Source: Asterias amurensis
Lineage: Eukaryota; Echinodermata; Asteroidea; Forcipulatida; Asteriidae
Direction of reading: 5' to 3'
DNA length: 64,000 nt
Assembly (NCBI RefSeq): GCF_032118995.1
Contig: NC_092663.1
Span: 5,704,001-5,768,000, forward strand
The notes beneath the pieces are model-generated. The model saw nothing but the letters and a program-made list of their open reading frames with translations, ran no database searches and was not told the DNA's origin. Shown piece after piece: positions 46,016 to 56,359 of the stretch. Numbering within the stretch: the stretch's first letter is position 1; each line of letters opens with the position of its first letter. The position numbers and the translations under genes were made by a program.

Positions 46016-46778
46016 TAAAACATCAAAGGGGTGCAGGGGCCAGCCGGGGGCGGGGCCTGGGGAGGGGGTCGCTTATTGGCTTGACGTGACTCTACTCTAA
46101 TCTAAATGCCTAACTTTGTTTTTTTTTAGTTAGTAACTACTCACGTTAATCACCTTCTAGTGCAATATTTCAAGAAAAAATTTAAGTTTTTAGTCAGCTT
46201 AGTCATTAATCCTTTGTATCGTTTTCTTTGTTTTATGTTTTCTTGTTCTGTTGTACATCGGCCGCCTGATATCGCCTGATGAACTTCTCCGAAATAATTA
46301 GTTATTGCGCCCTCTATTTTTGACAAGACGTCGTGAACACATGCGCGCGCGCGCCATGCTACGCTTGTGTTTCATCCCAACTTTTGAATTGTCCCAACTG
46401 TAGTTGGGACCAGTCCCATCTTGAGTGGTACAGTTGAGACAACCCAACTATAGTTGGATCCAGAGATATGTAATCAACTAGTCTTAGAGGCAGACCTTAT
46501 TGTGTTGATTTGTCACAATTTTCTAACGTAGAGGGCGCTATCACCCACGAATTGCTCTAACGACGTGTCCGCTCTACGTGAGTGTGAGAGCGTTTAGTTG
46601 GAAAATTGCGACAAATTAACACGAGACAAGACTAGTAGTTGGTTACAGATCTCTGGCTCCCAGCTGTAGTTCTCCGCCCCAACTGTAACGCTCAAGTTGG
46701 GACAATTCTAGAGTTGGGACGAACACATGCATTGCATGCTGCTTGGCTTGCCAAACGAATAATCTAGCAAAAACCAAC
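46016..46778. promoter_or_regulatory. Divergent promoter region of MED24 and p23
   Basis: The region lies between the probable MED24 first exon and the p23 start codon. It holds a GC-rich block next to MED24 (46030-46072, GGGGGCGGGGCC, Sp1-like). A 350-bp inverted-repeat element occupies 46376-46724 and leaves only about 55 bp before the p23 ATG. No TATA box is positioned clearly. Confidence 0.5.
46376..46724. mobile_element. Inverted-repeat element inside the p23 promoter
   Basis: ATCCCAACTTTTGAATTGTC at the left pairs with GACAATTCTAGAGTTGGGAC at the right. Inside, AGAGATATGTAATCAACTAG pairs with CTAGTAGTTGGTTACAGATC and TTGTCACAATTTTCTAAC with its near complement. GTTGGGAC/GTCCCAAC words recur at both ends. 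It is non-coding and directly upstream of p23. Confidence 0.75.
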
Positions 46779-49700
46779 ATGGATGCCTCCACAGCCAGGT
46801 AGTTATTCTTCACGATTATTTGGGGTTTTCAGGATTATCTGGGGTAGAAATAATTATTTAAATCTAACCATCTCATCGCATGTAGTTATGCTTTGTCTCT
46901 TTGCATAAATTTATATTGTGTGTCGTATTCAGGGTGTAATTTCCATTGTTCATTTTGGTTTAAAAAAGACAATCAAACAAACGTCTGGCTGAACGTTCGT
47001 ACTCGATAGTTGACACAGTCGGTACGAACGAAACGGAACTACCTAGTACTACATAAAGTGCCACAGCGAGCCCCACAAAGGGTTGTTTGTGGATAGGTCA
47101 TGACTGCAGCAGTAGCATGTTTTGTGTAGTGCAGCCTGTACTGTAGGTAGTAGGACTTGTGTGTTTTGTGGCTTGGGAAATCCCCCCAAAATTGAGCAAC
47201 ATCCACTGATGTAGTAACTTGAACTTGAATTGATTGAAGTGTAGCTGTATGTTTATATGCAGGAACTGAATAGAATAGACCCTTCCCATGAAATATGTAA
47301 ATTGCACATAGCGCGTGCACACTAACGTTTTGGTTGGCAAAACGAGGGAAAATCGTGCTGTTTTGTACACGGCTAATGGTTGCGTGACGCACACACGATT
47401 GCACGTCTGCTTAGTGCACAACTCTATGGTGTTTGCCAACCAACAGGGTCTGTATTTTTTTCTCAATCTTTCAAAGCGTTTTAACTCAAGTACTATTATT
47501 AGACTAGTGTTTTAGTATAGTAGTAGTAGACCCCCTAAATATGGTATTAAAAGTATCAGTCTCTCAGCAAAGTGCATGCTAAAAAAACAAAGGTAGTTTT
47601 CATACTTCTTCAGGGTGTAATTTTATTAATATTAGGATCAACCATTGAGAAAGGTACTTTCTCAATGGATTAACTAACACCTATGTGTGATAACATTTGT
47701 AATTCGTTGGTTAAAGTAAAACTTGGTGAGATGTTGTTTTTTAAACTTGAATCATAGTTGATGTCAGGTTTCCAAAACAACGATTAAGATGTTCATCCCT
47801 ATTATTTATTACTATTAGTAATTAAGAAATGATGAATTTTGTACCCTTTTGGAAGCTATTTAAATAAAATGTTGTAACAATTGAGTAGTAAAGAATTTGT
47901 GAGATCGGAGGATGAGGGCTGGTGATAGTTTTTGTTTAATAGAAATACAAAATTAATAATAATAAATAATGCTTATAAAGCATGACTGGGCCCCAAGGTG
48001 CTGTACAAATTCAATATCACCAAACAATAGACGTCAATAACCTAAGAGCATAAAAGGATTTCTTAAAATAGAAACCACTCAAATGGACCAGCCAATAATT
48101 AAAATCACGAAAGTTAAAAAGTTATGAAAAGTGTCTCACAATGTAAACATTTGTTTCAGTTTCAATCACCTAAAAAGTGTTTGGGTAGAGGACTAAGTAG
48201 TTGATAATAATATGTGATTTGTCTGTATATTTCAGAGTACAGCACCCCCCGTGTAAGTGGGCTCAGAGAGCAGACACTGTGATTATTACAATCAATGTAG
48301 AAGATATTGAGAAAGAACAGCGAGTTGAAGTGGAGGATAACAGACTTTTCTTTCACTGTAAAGGTGGCCATGAGCACCTTGTGTATGAGCTCGATTTTAA
48401 GTTTTTCAAAGAAGTTGACTCTAAAGTAAGTATTTTGTTAATAAAAGAAGGAAGTAGAGATTTTTTATTTGTAAAAGATATTAACGATTGTTAGGGGTTT
48501 TTAATCAGGAAAAATGTAATTAAGCCATCGATTAAAAAGAAGGTTAAACTAAATTGTCACACTATATTACAAACATAAAGAATAATAAAATACAGAAAAT
48601 AAAATCAGCAACTCAAATAACATTTAAAAAAAAAATGAAATAAATACTTTCTGTTTGGATTAAAAATGCAGTAGTGTATTTCCTTTGATAAGCTCATTTT
48701 TAGTTGTGTGTCAAAATGGGTTAATTTTTCTTTTTGCATACACCACTTCCAAGATTTATAAAATGATCATTCAACCAAATTGTAATTTTTCTTCTTAGGC
48801 TTGTAATTGTCTTGAGATTCACTTAAATTTAATCCTCAATTTATTTCATCAGAGTTTAAGAAAAATGCCAACAGGCAGAGAACTCACATTGGCTCTGAAA
48901 AAGAAAGAACCTGGAACGCCTTTCTGGCCTAGACTTTGTGAATCAAAAGACAAGGTAAGAAGTCGATCAATAGTCAACTAAAACAATAAGTGTCTGAGTA
49001 TACCACACATGTCTAATCATATATTGCTCCCTCTTACAATCGGTGCCTTTTTGTAACAAGTTGGTACACCATTTGAAGTGAATGGTTTTGAATGGTATGA
49101 TAGCTGTGCACACAAGTGGTTCCCCAAATGGTTTTGAATGGTGGTGCAGCTGGTACAGAATACTATGAGGATTGTTTTAAGTGGTGCATCAAGGATGTCA
49201 TGACTGAGTGATACCAGGCGGTGTGGGGGTGACCAATCTGTCCCTGACTATGAGGTTACCATACACTATGTCATAGACACTACAGGCTCTAAACCATCTG
49301 AATGGTTTTGAGTGCTAGTACAGCTTATCATCAACACTGCTCAAATGGTACTGCCTTGTGTGTACAAAAACAATGGGGTTGTAACCATAAGTGAATTTTG
49401 AATGGTTTTGAATGGTGTATCAGTAGGAGGGTTAAAGGCACTGGACACATTTGGTAATAGTCAAGGACCGGTATTCTCACTTGGTGTATCCTAGCATACA
49501 TGTATGCATAAAATAACAAATCTGCGAAAATGTTGACTCAATTGGTCATCGAAGTTGCAAGAGAATAATGCTGTTTATATGTAAACTGTAGGATGTCATG
49601 GCAGATTGGTTTAGAGCATCAAATTCAAGTTCTGGTGGTTTAGTCATTTGAGTGTGGTTTTGAGTCGCGTTCGTGACACTACTCTGTATTGCTTCTCTTC

Positions 49701-51940
49701 ACCCAGGGGTATAAGTGGGTAGAGGTTGACATTGTGTTTTAAAAAGCCTACGGTTGCTTGGGGTTGTATACTCCCAATGGAGCTGAGAAACATTTAAAAG
49801 GGATGTTATTTGCCCAATGACCAGGGCACAAATGTAAAGCACTTTGATATGGTTATTGTAAAATGTGCTATATTAGAGCTTGTGAATTTAAAATCTGTGA
49901 ATGCATGCAGTTTTCCTTGTAGTTTCCTTGGAAGTGTGATGTATCTTTTTGTTTCTATTTTGTTCAGCAACACTGGCTGAAAGTAGACTTCAGTAGATGG
50001 AAAGATGAAGACGATTCAGATGTAGAAGAAGACGGCAGCTTTGAAGATGTAAGAATAGTTTATTCTCTCATTAAAATGTTTCTTTGGTTACATGAATAGA
50101 TTCATCAGAACCCAATTTCATAGAGCTGCTTAACCAATGTTCTGCTATATGCAGAAATGTTGAGCAGGATACCAGTCACAAATTGTACATGTGACATGGT
50201 ATTTGGGCTGTAACCTTATTCTAGTAAGCATAATTTTGTTGTGCTAAGCTACTGTTTGTGCTTAAGCAGCTCTATGAAAGTGGGCCCTGAGCTGAATCTA
50301 GTTACTAGTCTGGTGGAACAAATACTTGTCATGAAAACTAGTCACAATAATATGCAGACTGCAGGCATGAAATTATTCCTTCTTAATTCTGATTTCTTGG
50401 CCCTTAGAAAATGGGTTTTGAGGCATGGTGTGGTGAAGTATCAATATATATTTGGTTTGCAGTAACACCGTGTGTGTGTAGCTACTTGCCAGGCAGATTA
50501 TGCTCTTTTGAGAACTAACTTGTCTTGCTTTATTTTTCTGCTAATGTGGAGTAGATTTCAGATTTCTGGAGAATTCACTACCGTGCTGTGAATTCCTGAT
50601 TGGTCTCAACGTTTTGACTATACCTTTCCCTAGTTATCGTCAGTAGAAACAAGTTTTAATAATGGCATGAAGAGACTATAAAAGCCTCTACCATATAGAC
50701 AGCCCGGGTACTCAATACAAAAAGGTCATTCTTGTTTTCAAGGGCCAATATAAATACCTGGAACTGTTCAAATATAGCAGACTAATGGCCTTTTGTTTGA
50801 TTGTGATGTAGATGATGAAGAAGATGGGAGGAGGTGTACCACAAGAAGAAATGTTAGGAGGTTTAGATGATGAACAAGAAGACAGTGATGATGAAGGTTG
50901 GTATCATTACAAATCATAAATCTTACACGCCCCTAACACTATCCCAGCATACACTGTCGAGTAAAAAATGCTACAGGCTAGGAAACACCACCTCTCAACT
51001 TGACCTGTGAGCTACTAAAAACTGGGCAACCTACTTGTTTAAAATACTCGTATTTTGTTTCCATTCAGATATGAATAATACATTTTTTGAGTTGATAGAT
51101 TAATTTATAAACAGCATGTCCTGGCACAGCAGATAAGAGAATCAAACTCAAGCTCTGGTGTTTCTGTAGAGTGTGGGTTGGTGTCCCAGTCATGACACTA
51201 GTGTCCTTAAAGCCAGTGGACACTATTGGTATTTGTCAAAGACCAGTCTCCTCACTTGGTGTATCTCAACATATGCATAAAATAACAAACCTGTGAAAAT
51301 TTGAGCACGATCGGTCGTCGGTGCTGCGAGATAACTATGAAAGAAAAAAAACACCCTTGTCACACGAAGTTGTGTGCTTTCAGATGCTTGATTTCGAGAC
51401 CTCGAGTTCTAAACTTGAGGTCTCGAAATCAAATTCGTAGAAAATTACTTCTTTCACCAAAACTAGGTCACTTCAGAGGGAGCTGTTTCTCACAATGTTT
51501 TATACCATCAACCTCTCCCTATTACTCGTTACCAAGTAAGGTTTTATGGCAATAATTATTTTGAGTAATTACCAATAGTGTCCACTGCCTTTAAGCAAGG
51601 CACTTTACCATGATGCTTCTTCCTTTGGTTGGGACGTTGTGTAACAGACGTAAACAAACCCAGTGCATTTACTGAAAACAGAAATTGTTCACCCCGGTGT
51701 TTCTGGTTGGATTGGCAGCATATTATACCACAGCACCTTGCAAACAATTACATAGAATATGTAAAAGAATTGGTCTCATACTTCAACACGTAGCTCCACA
51801 TCGCATTGTAGGAAAACACTGACATCACATAGGGACCCCACGGTGATATGCGCTATGTTAAAACGGTTAATTAGTTATATTATTAATATGAATATTGTTT
51901 ATTTGTTTTTTATTGAACAGAGTTACCGGATTTAGAATAG
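46779..51940 (+). CDS. PTGES3: p23-type Hsp90 co-chaperone (CS domain)
   Basis: Six exons: 46779-46798, 48236-48425, 48853-48954, 49968-50048, 50812-50896, 51921-51940. They total 498 nt, 165 aa, all phases closing. Residues 8-105 form a CS domain starting HPPCKWAQRAD, with WPRL at about residue 93 and WLKVDFSRWKDEDDSD. An acidic tail ends DDEELPDLE, like the PDLE end of vertebrate p23. p23 stabilises the ATP-bound closed state of Hsp90 in the cytosol and nucleus; its prostaglandin-E synthase activity is described for vertebrates. The WAQR entry resembles insect (CG16817-type), fungal and plant p23 more than the vertebrate WYDRRDYV form, so synthase activity should not be assumed. The symbol is by family only. 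Intron 1 (1.4 kb) is the longest or near-longest. Confidence 0.9.
49434..49565 (+). mobile_element. MITE family A variant, fragment, in a p23 intron
   Basis: TTAAAGGCACTGGACACATT starts it, then GGTATTCTCACTTGGTGTAT and CAATTGGTCATCGAAGTTGC in family order. The match stops at GAGAATAATG. Confidence 0.65.
49588..49870 (+). mobile_element. tRNA-derived SINE, degraded
   Basis: A worn tRNA-like head (GGCAGATTGGTTTAGAGC), then CTTCACCCAGGGGTATAAG, CCAATGGAGCTGAGAAACAT and GTAAAGCACTTTG in the order of the complete copy at 37687. It lies in the p23 intron before exon 4. Confidence 0.7.
50106..50286. mobile_element. MITE with TTTCATAGAGC/GCTCTATGAAA ends
   Basis: CCCAATTTCATAGAGCTGC at the left pairs with GCAGCTCTATGAAAGTGGG at the right. 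Same family as 18776, 23524 and 52198. It lies in a p23 intron. Confidence 0.75.
51113..51890 (+). mobile_element. tRNA-derived SINE split by a TTAA MITE
   Basis: The SINE head (GCATGTCCTGGCACAGCAGA, CTCTGGTGTTTCTG) runs to TGTCCTTAA at 51210. A MITE occupies 51211-51590. The SINE then resumes as TTAAGCAAGGCACTTTACCA at 51591. The uninterrupted SINE at 59871 reads GTGTCCTTAAGCAAGACACT, which is the empty site. The last part has TAGGAAAACACTGACATCAC and an AT tail. It lies in the last p23 intron. Confidence 0.85.
51211..51590 (+). mobile_element. TTAA-flanked MITE, family A, complete, nested in SINE
   Basis: TTAA flanks lie at 51207-51210 and 51591-51594. The ends are AGCCAGTGGACACTATTGG and its complement. 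The central palindrome TCGAGACCTCGAG/TTGAGGTCTCGA is intact. Comparison with an uninterrupted SINE shows the TTAA is duplicated on insertion. Confidence 0.93.
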
Positions 51941-52501
51941 ATTCCAGAGTGACGAGAGTGAAGCATCGGAACCCAGGAGAGCTGTCTTGATTAATTTCAT
52001 CATTATATGAAGCTCCAAACTACATCCTTTATTCTACTATCCTGGGTGGCAGTCACCAACCACGAGCCATCATTCATCTCATACAATTTCTCATTGCGTC
52101 AATATCCCGGGAGGATTTAAATTTAGGCCAAATAAGTGCATAGAAATAGCTCCTTTAAATCATAAGACTCCATAATTGTTGTGTATAGTCCAGGGCCCAA
52201 TTTCATAAAACCCATAAGCATACAAAATTGCTTAGCACAGACTAATCTCGCAGAAGAGAAACTGGTTACCAGCTAGAAATCTATTTACATTGCTGCAACT
52301 GGTGCCCCACTAAATGTTTACTCAGCAATGAGCAATTTTTTTTTTCTGCTTAACACCTTTATGAAATTGGGCCGCGCTCTTCTGATCTCAATTGGTATTC
52401 ATCGATTGATACTTCACCAGAGTGAATTGCTAGCAATATTTGGTGTACATAAATCACTTCTAAAAAAGACACACATTTGGGCAAGCACTTTCCACAATAA
52501 A
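51941..52501 (+). other. p23 3' UTR, approximate
   Basis: It runs from the stop codon to AATAAA at 52496-52501, which is followed by a GTTTTTTTTTT run suitable for cleavage-factor binding. It includes the MITE at 52198-52375. Other AATAAA words further on cannot be excluded. Confidence 0.45.
52198..52375. mobile_element. MITE with GGCCCAATTTCATAAA ends
   Basis: GGGCCCAATTTCATAAAACC at the left pairs with TTTATGAAATTGGGCC at the right. The interior shares GCAACTGGTGCCCCACTAA with the 18776 copy. It is probably transcribed in the p23 3' UTR. Confidence 0.8.
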
Positions 52502-55320
52502 GTTTTTTTTTAAATTTAGTAGTTTTTTTTTTTAGTGGGAACAAATTAATGTGGATTCTTATTCAAAATGACATTGCATTTTACGTGTACAAGAAGCCAT
52601 GGTTTAAATGAGTAACAGCCAATATTGTATTCCTGATACAAAGTAATTACTTCCCATTCCAATATATGATATAGTGTGACAAATTAAAGACACTAGTCAT
52701 GTTAAGATATCAAACTGTGCAGGTGTTTTATTTGCAGGCATGATATTCAAACTACTTTAGTCTGTTTTGCGATTGTTGTTTTGCCTTTGGGAAAGACATG
52801 GAAAATTGTGATTAAATAGCCCGACCTGTTTACAAGAAGAGCTTACACCATGTTTACATGTGCATTGTAGCTCAGCCAGTGTCCTTTATCAAATATTCCT
52901 ACCTTTTTCCAAGGACCAAATATCATGCCTGTATTTGTTTGGGATACAGAGGCTACAGTAATTCAAGACAAACGACAAATGAAATAGGGTGGAGCATACT
53001 TTGGCGAGTGGTAGAAACGATAATTCCCCGGTCAACCTGGGAAGCTAATTGTATTACAGCACAATCCAACCCACTGCTCTCCTGGGATGTTGTACATTAT
53101 GCATTTTTCTATTTGTGTATTATTTTTTAATGCAATGCATTTGTTTTTCATTTTAATAATGATAATGATGAAGTAGATATTTTGTAATGTACCAAACAAG
53201 ATAAGACTCAATACTGTTCCTTCCCACCAATCACTACAAGTCCATCTTAAAGCAACCATTATGCTAGTCTTGGTGCAAGACGTTGTTATTCACTATCACT
53301 TAACTATCACGTTCCCCGCTCCACTTCTCCTTACCATGCGCATTATTATGAAATGATAGATCACCCCACCACACAACACTCAAAACGAGATCCTTGCTTA
53401 CAGAAACGCCATCTATCGGTGGAATAGACGTGACGCGTGTAGCATTGAGTGTATGGGGTCTATTGACCAACTTGACAAGAACGTCTTGCATTAAGACTAC
53501 CAGTATGCTTGAATCATGACATACAGCAATGCTTTATGTTTTACTAGTACGTTAATTTACCCAGTGGCCATTAAATGGTCGTTCTCTGTTTCATGTAGCG
53601 TGTATGACGTGATTGCATCAGAACTATTCCAACTTGAGATAATATTGATTCCGATGTAGATGCAGACCTGCTAATAAGTGAAATATCCAAATGCTGCTCC
53701 AGCTTCATCCCTTAAATATGAAACTAAATTTCATTACCAACTTTTAGTGTAAGCATGTTGCTTTCAAGACTATAGTGTGAGAATTTGCGATAACAGCAAC
53801 ATTTCAGACAGTATGCTCTTTTGGACAGTAGGGTCTGCACATTTTGTCAGACGGTAGGTTCTGTCAGACAGTAAGCTTTGTTGTCATCAGGACTCATAAA
53901 AGAGATTATTAATCACACTGTATCATTGCAAATTCTTACAATATCATCTTTCCACCATGCAAACCTTCATGTCTTATTCATAAAAAGATTTCTTTTGATT
54001 AAATTGCAAAATGTTAATGTAATATCAATACACCTGCTACATTCATTGGTACAATCGGAATAAAACTGGAAGTGCAAAACTGAAATACAAGTGTAACACT
54101 GAAGTAATCATTGTTTGGTGCATTGCATTGCGTTAATTCTTCCCATGCTATACTGTTCCCTATCCATAGCACATAATGAACCTTTCAAACATTCAGGATG
54201 CCAACTTAAAAAGGTTTTGATACCTTTTGTAGATCAGGTTTTTGATCAAGTAATGTGCCTTAAAGTTTCAGGTTATTCTTAATAGTTCCTTTGAGGTTGA
54301 CATTGATTAGGTTTACTGGAGTGTAGAGGTTTAGACATTCCCTTGTTCTTTTTTTAATCACAGGTATTGAAAGGTATATATATGTTTGGTTATGTAACAC
54401 TAGTTCAGTGAAGTATCCAAGGTGATTAGGCAAAGTAGTTTAACAGCCAGAAGAACATTCCAAGTTTAGGATGTTGACCAGAGAGATCAAGCAAGAGAAG
54501 TAAGGTCACACTGCCCAGCCACTCTGCACTTCCACCTTGAATTCATGATGTGCCAGCAATGCCTAAGATGGAGTTGTGTCGGCACTCTATGCAAATCATG
54601 AGCCATTAAACCAAAAGCAAAGCACAGCGGGGAGAAATTTGTCACCATAACATCTGAACCAGATATTCGGCGGGCAGAACCACCAATGGATTGACTGTAA
54701 GTTAAACAACTTATTTATTGACTATAACTGATATATTTTCATTGCATTTTGTGTGAATAATTCCCACCAAAAAACTGTGTTGTTAAACTAGAGTTAATTT
54801 AGAATGGAGTTATAGGTACAAGAAACTGTTTTATTTGCTTGAGACAATATTGAGAAAGGTGTGATAGAGAAGCGCTGTATTCCAAAACGATTATTATTTT
54901 CAAAGTTTGTTCAGAAGAACCATAGACAATCAGATTATTATGTGTTATTTATTATTACAAACTGTTGTTTAGATGGCACAGAGTATGCACCAAGATGCCC
55001 AGGGACATGAACGCCTAATCACTATGAATGAAGATGTATGGAACATACACCTGCAGAAGTTTCAGCTTTATTTGTCGTCTAGGCCAAATAAGTGCATAGA
55101 AATAGCTTTTTTTAGTTTACATGTAGTTTTTTAGAAAAAAAGGAGAGACACACTGCTGCACATCAGCAAGTAATATTTTAAGGGAAGCTTTCTACCATCA
55201 TTTTCTTTAAACCAAATTAATAAGCTTTCAGTGGACGTGTGTGTTTTGTATCGTACAAAAAGTACCCAAAGCCTTTATTTCTGTTATTTCATAATGTAAA
55301 TCAACAAAGTACTTTTATAG
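52502..55320. other. Intergenic stretch without recognised genes
   Basis: This lies between the convergent p23 and zinc-finger genes. The frames here are short and unsupported. Weak items are GGCAGTAGG/CAGACAGTA-type short repeats at 53805-53880, an AGGCCAAATAAGTGCATAGA word at 55080 that also occurs at 52126 in the p23 3' UTR, and a decayed family C piece at 55123-55280. Confidence 0.5.
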
Positions 55321-55369
55321 GAGACTAGTGGAAAGTGTCTGCAGGCATAAAGGGTATATTGTTACAATT

Positions 55370-55620
55370 TATAAGCAAGTCTGACATTACCTAATGTCCC
55401 TAAAAGTTTCATACTGGAAACATTGGCCCAGAAGCTCTTTGTTGGATATATTGTTACAGTTTGTTTAATAGCTAAGAACAATGGGTTTACTCAGCAAGTC
55501 TGACATTACCTAATGTACCTAATGAACCTAATGTTTTTTCTCAAAATCTTTTTCCTGAAAATTTTATACTGGAAATAATGGCCTAAAAGCTCCTTGTACA
55601 AATAAAAACCTATCGTTGAG
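55370..55620 (+). repeat. Imperfect tandem duplication, about 125 bp
   Basis: AAGTCTGACATTACCTAATG occurs at about 55377 and 55496. Each is followed by a version of TATACTGGAAA, ATGGCC and AAGCTC, with spacers of different length. The two copies have diverged. Confidence 0.6.
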
Positions 55621-55989
55621 TAGACTATACAGAAACCAAATTTCCATTATTAATGAAGTAAGAATTGGGAGTCTCCATCATGACGAAAGCAAATAAAAGT
55701 TGCCTATAAAAGAGGTAATCTTAATATAAAATTGTATAATTGTATAATACACTTGCATAATACACCATATAGGCATGCATTTACAATCATGAACAATACT
55801 TAAATATTTAAAGTGACTTTATCCAAAAGTTTGTTATGGGTCTCTGAGAAGAAAGAAGGTTGTAAGAGATGGACATTCGAGACTGCAAGTGGGTTGCTGA
55901 CAATAAACATTCGGACAATAGCACAAGACAGGATAGAATGGGAAAAGCTTGTGTCCGCTCGCTGTGCAGTCAACTGATGAAGATGATGA

Positions 55990-56325
55990 ATATGTCTCCA
56001 CATTACAAGCAGCATTATGATAGAGAGATGACCCTTGGTAGTTAGGTAGCTTGGTATTATGTCTCCACATTACAAGCAGCATTATGATAGAGAGATGACC
56101 CTTGGTAGTTAGGTAGCTTGGTATTATGTCTCAACATTACAAGCAGCATTATGATAGAGAGATGACCCTTGGTAGTTAGGTAGCTTGGTATTATGTCTCC
56201 ACATTACAAGCAGCATTATGATAGAGAGATGACCCTTGGTAGTTAGGTAGCTTGGTATTATGTCTCCACATTACAAGCAGCATTATGATAGAGAGATGAC
56301 CCTTGGTAGTTAGGTAGCTTGGTAT
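55990..56325 (+). repeat. Tandem array, five 67-bp units
   Basis: The unit contains ATGTCTCCACATTACAAGCA, GCATTATGATAGAGAGATGA and CCCTTGGTAGTTAGGTAGCT. GACCCTTGG recurs at 56030, 56097, 56164 and onward every 67 bp, with one or two substitutions. It lies just downstream of the modelled stop of the minus-strand zinc-finger gene, so it is probably in that gene's 3' UTR. Confidence 0.92.
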
Positions 56326-56359
56326 ATTCACATAATGGACTCGTCACTCATCAAGACAC

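Noticed and set aside
47039-47466. Two overlapping minus-strand frames of 121-122 codons in p23 intron 1
   Set aside because: They overlap each other in different frames, have no domain I recognise, and read like translated non-coding DNA.
46779-51940. HACD3/PTPLAD1-type CS protein
   Set aside because: The CS domain entry is similar, but no membrane segments follow and the acidic tail ending LPDLE is that of p23.
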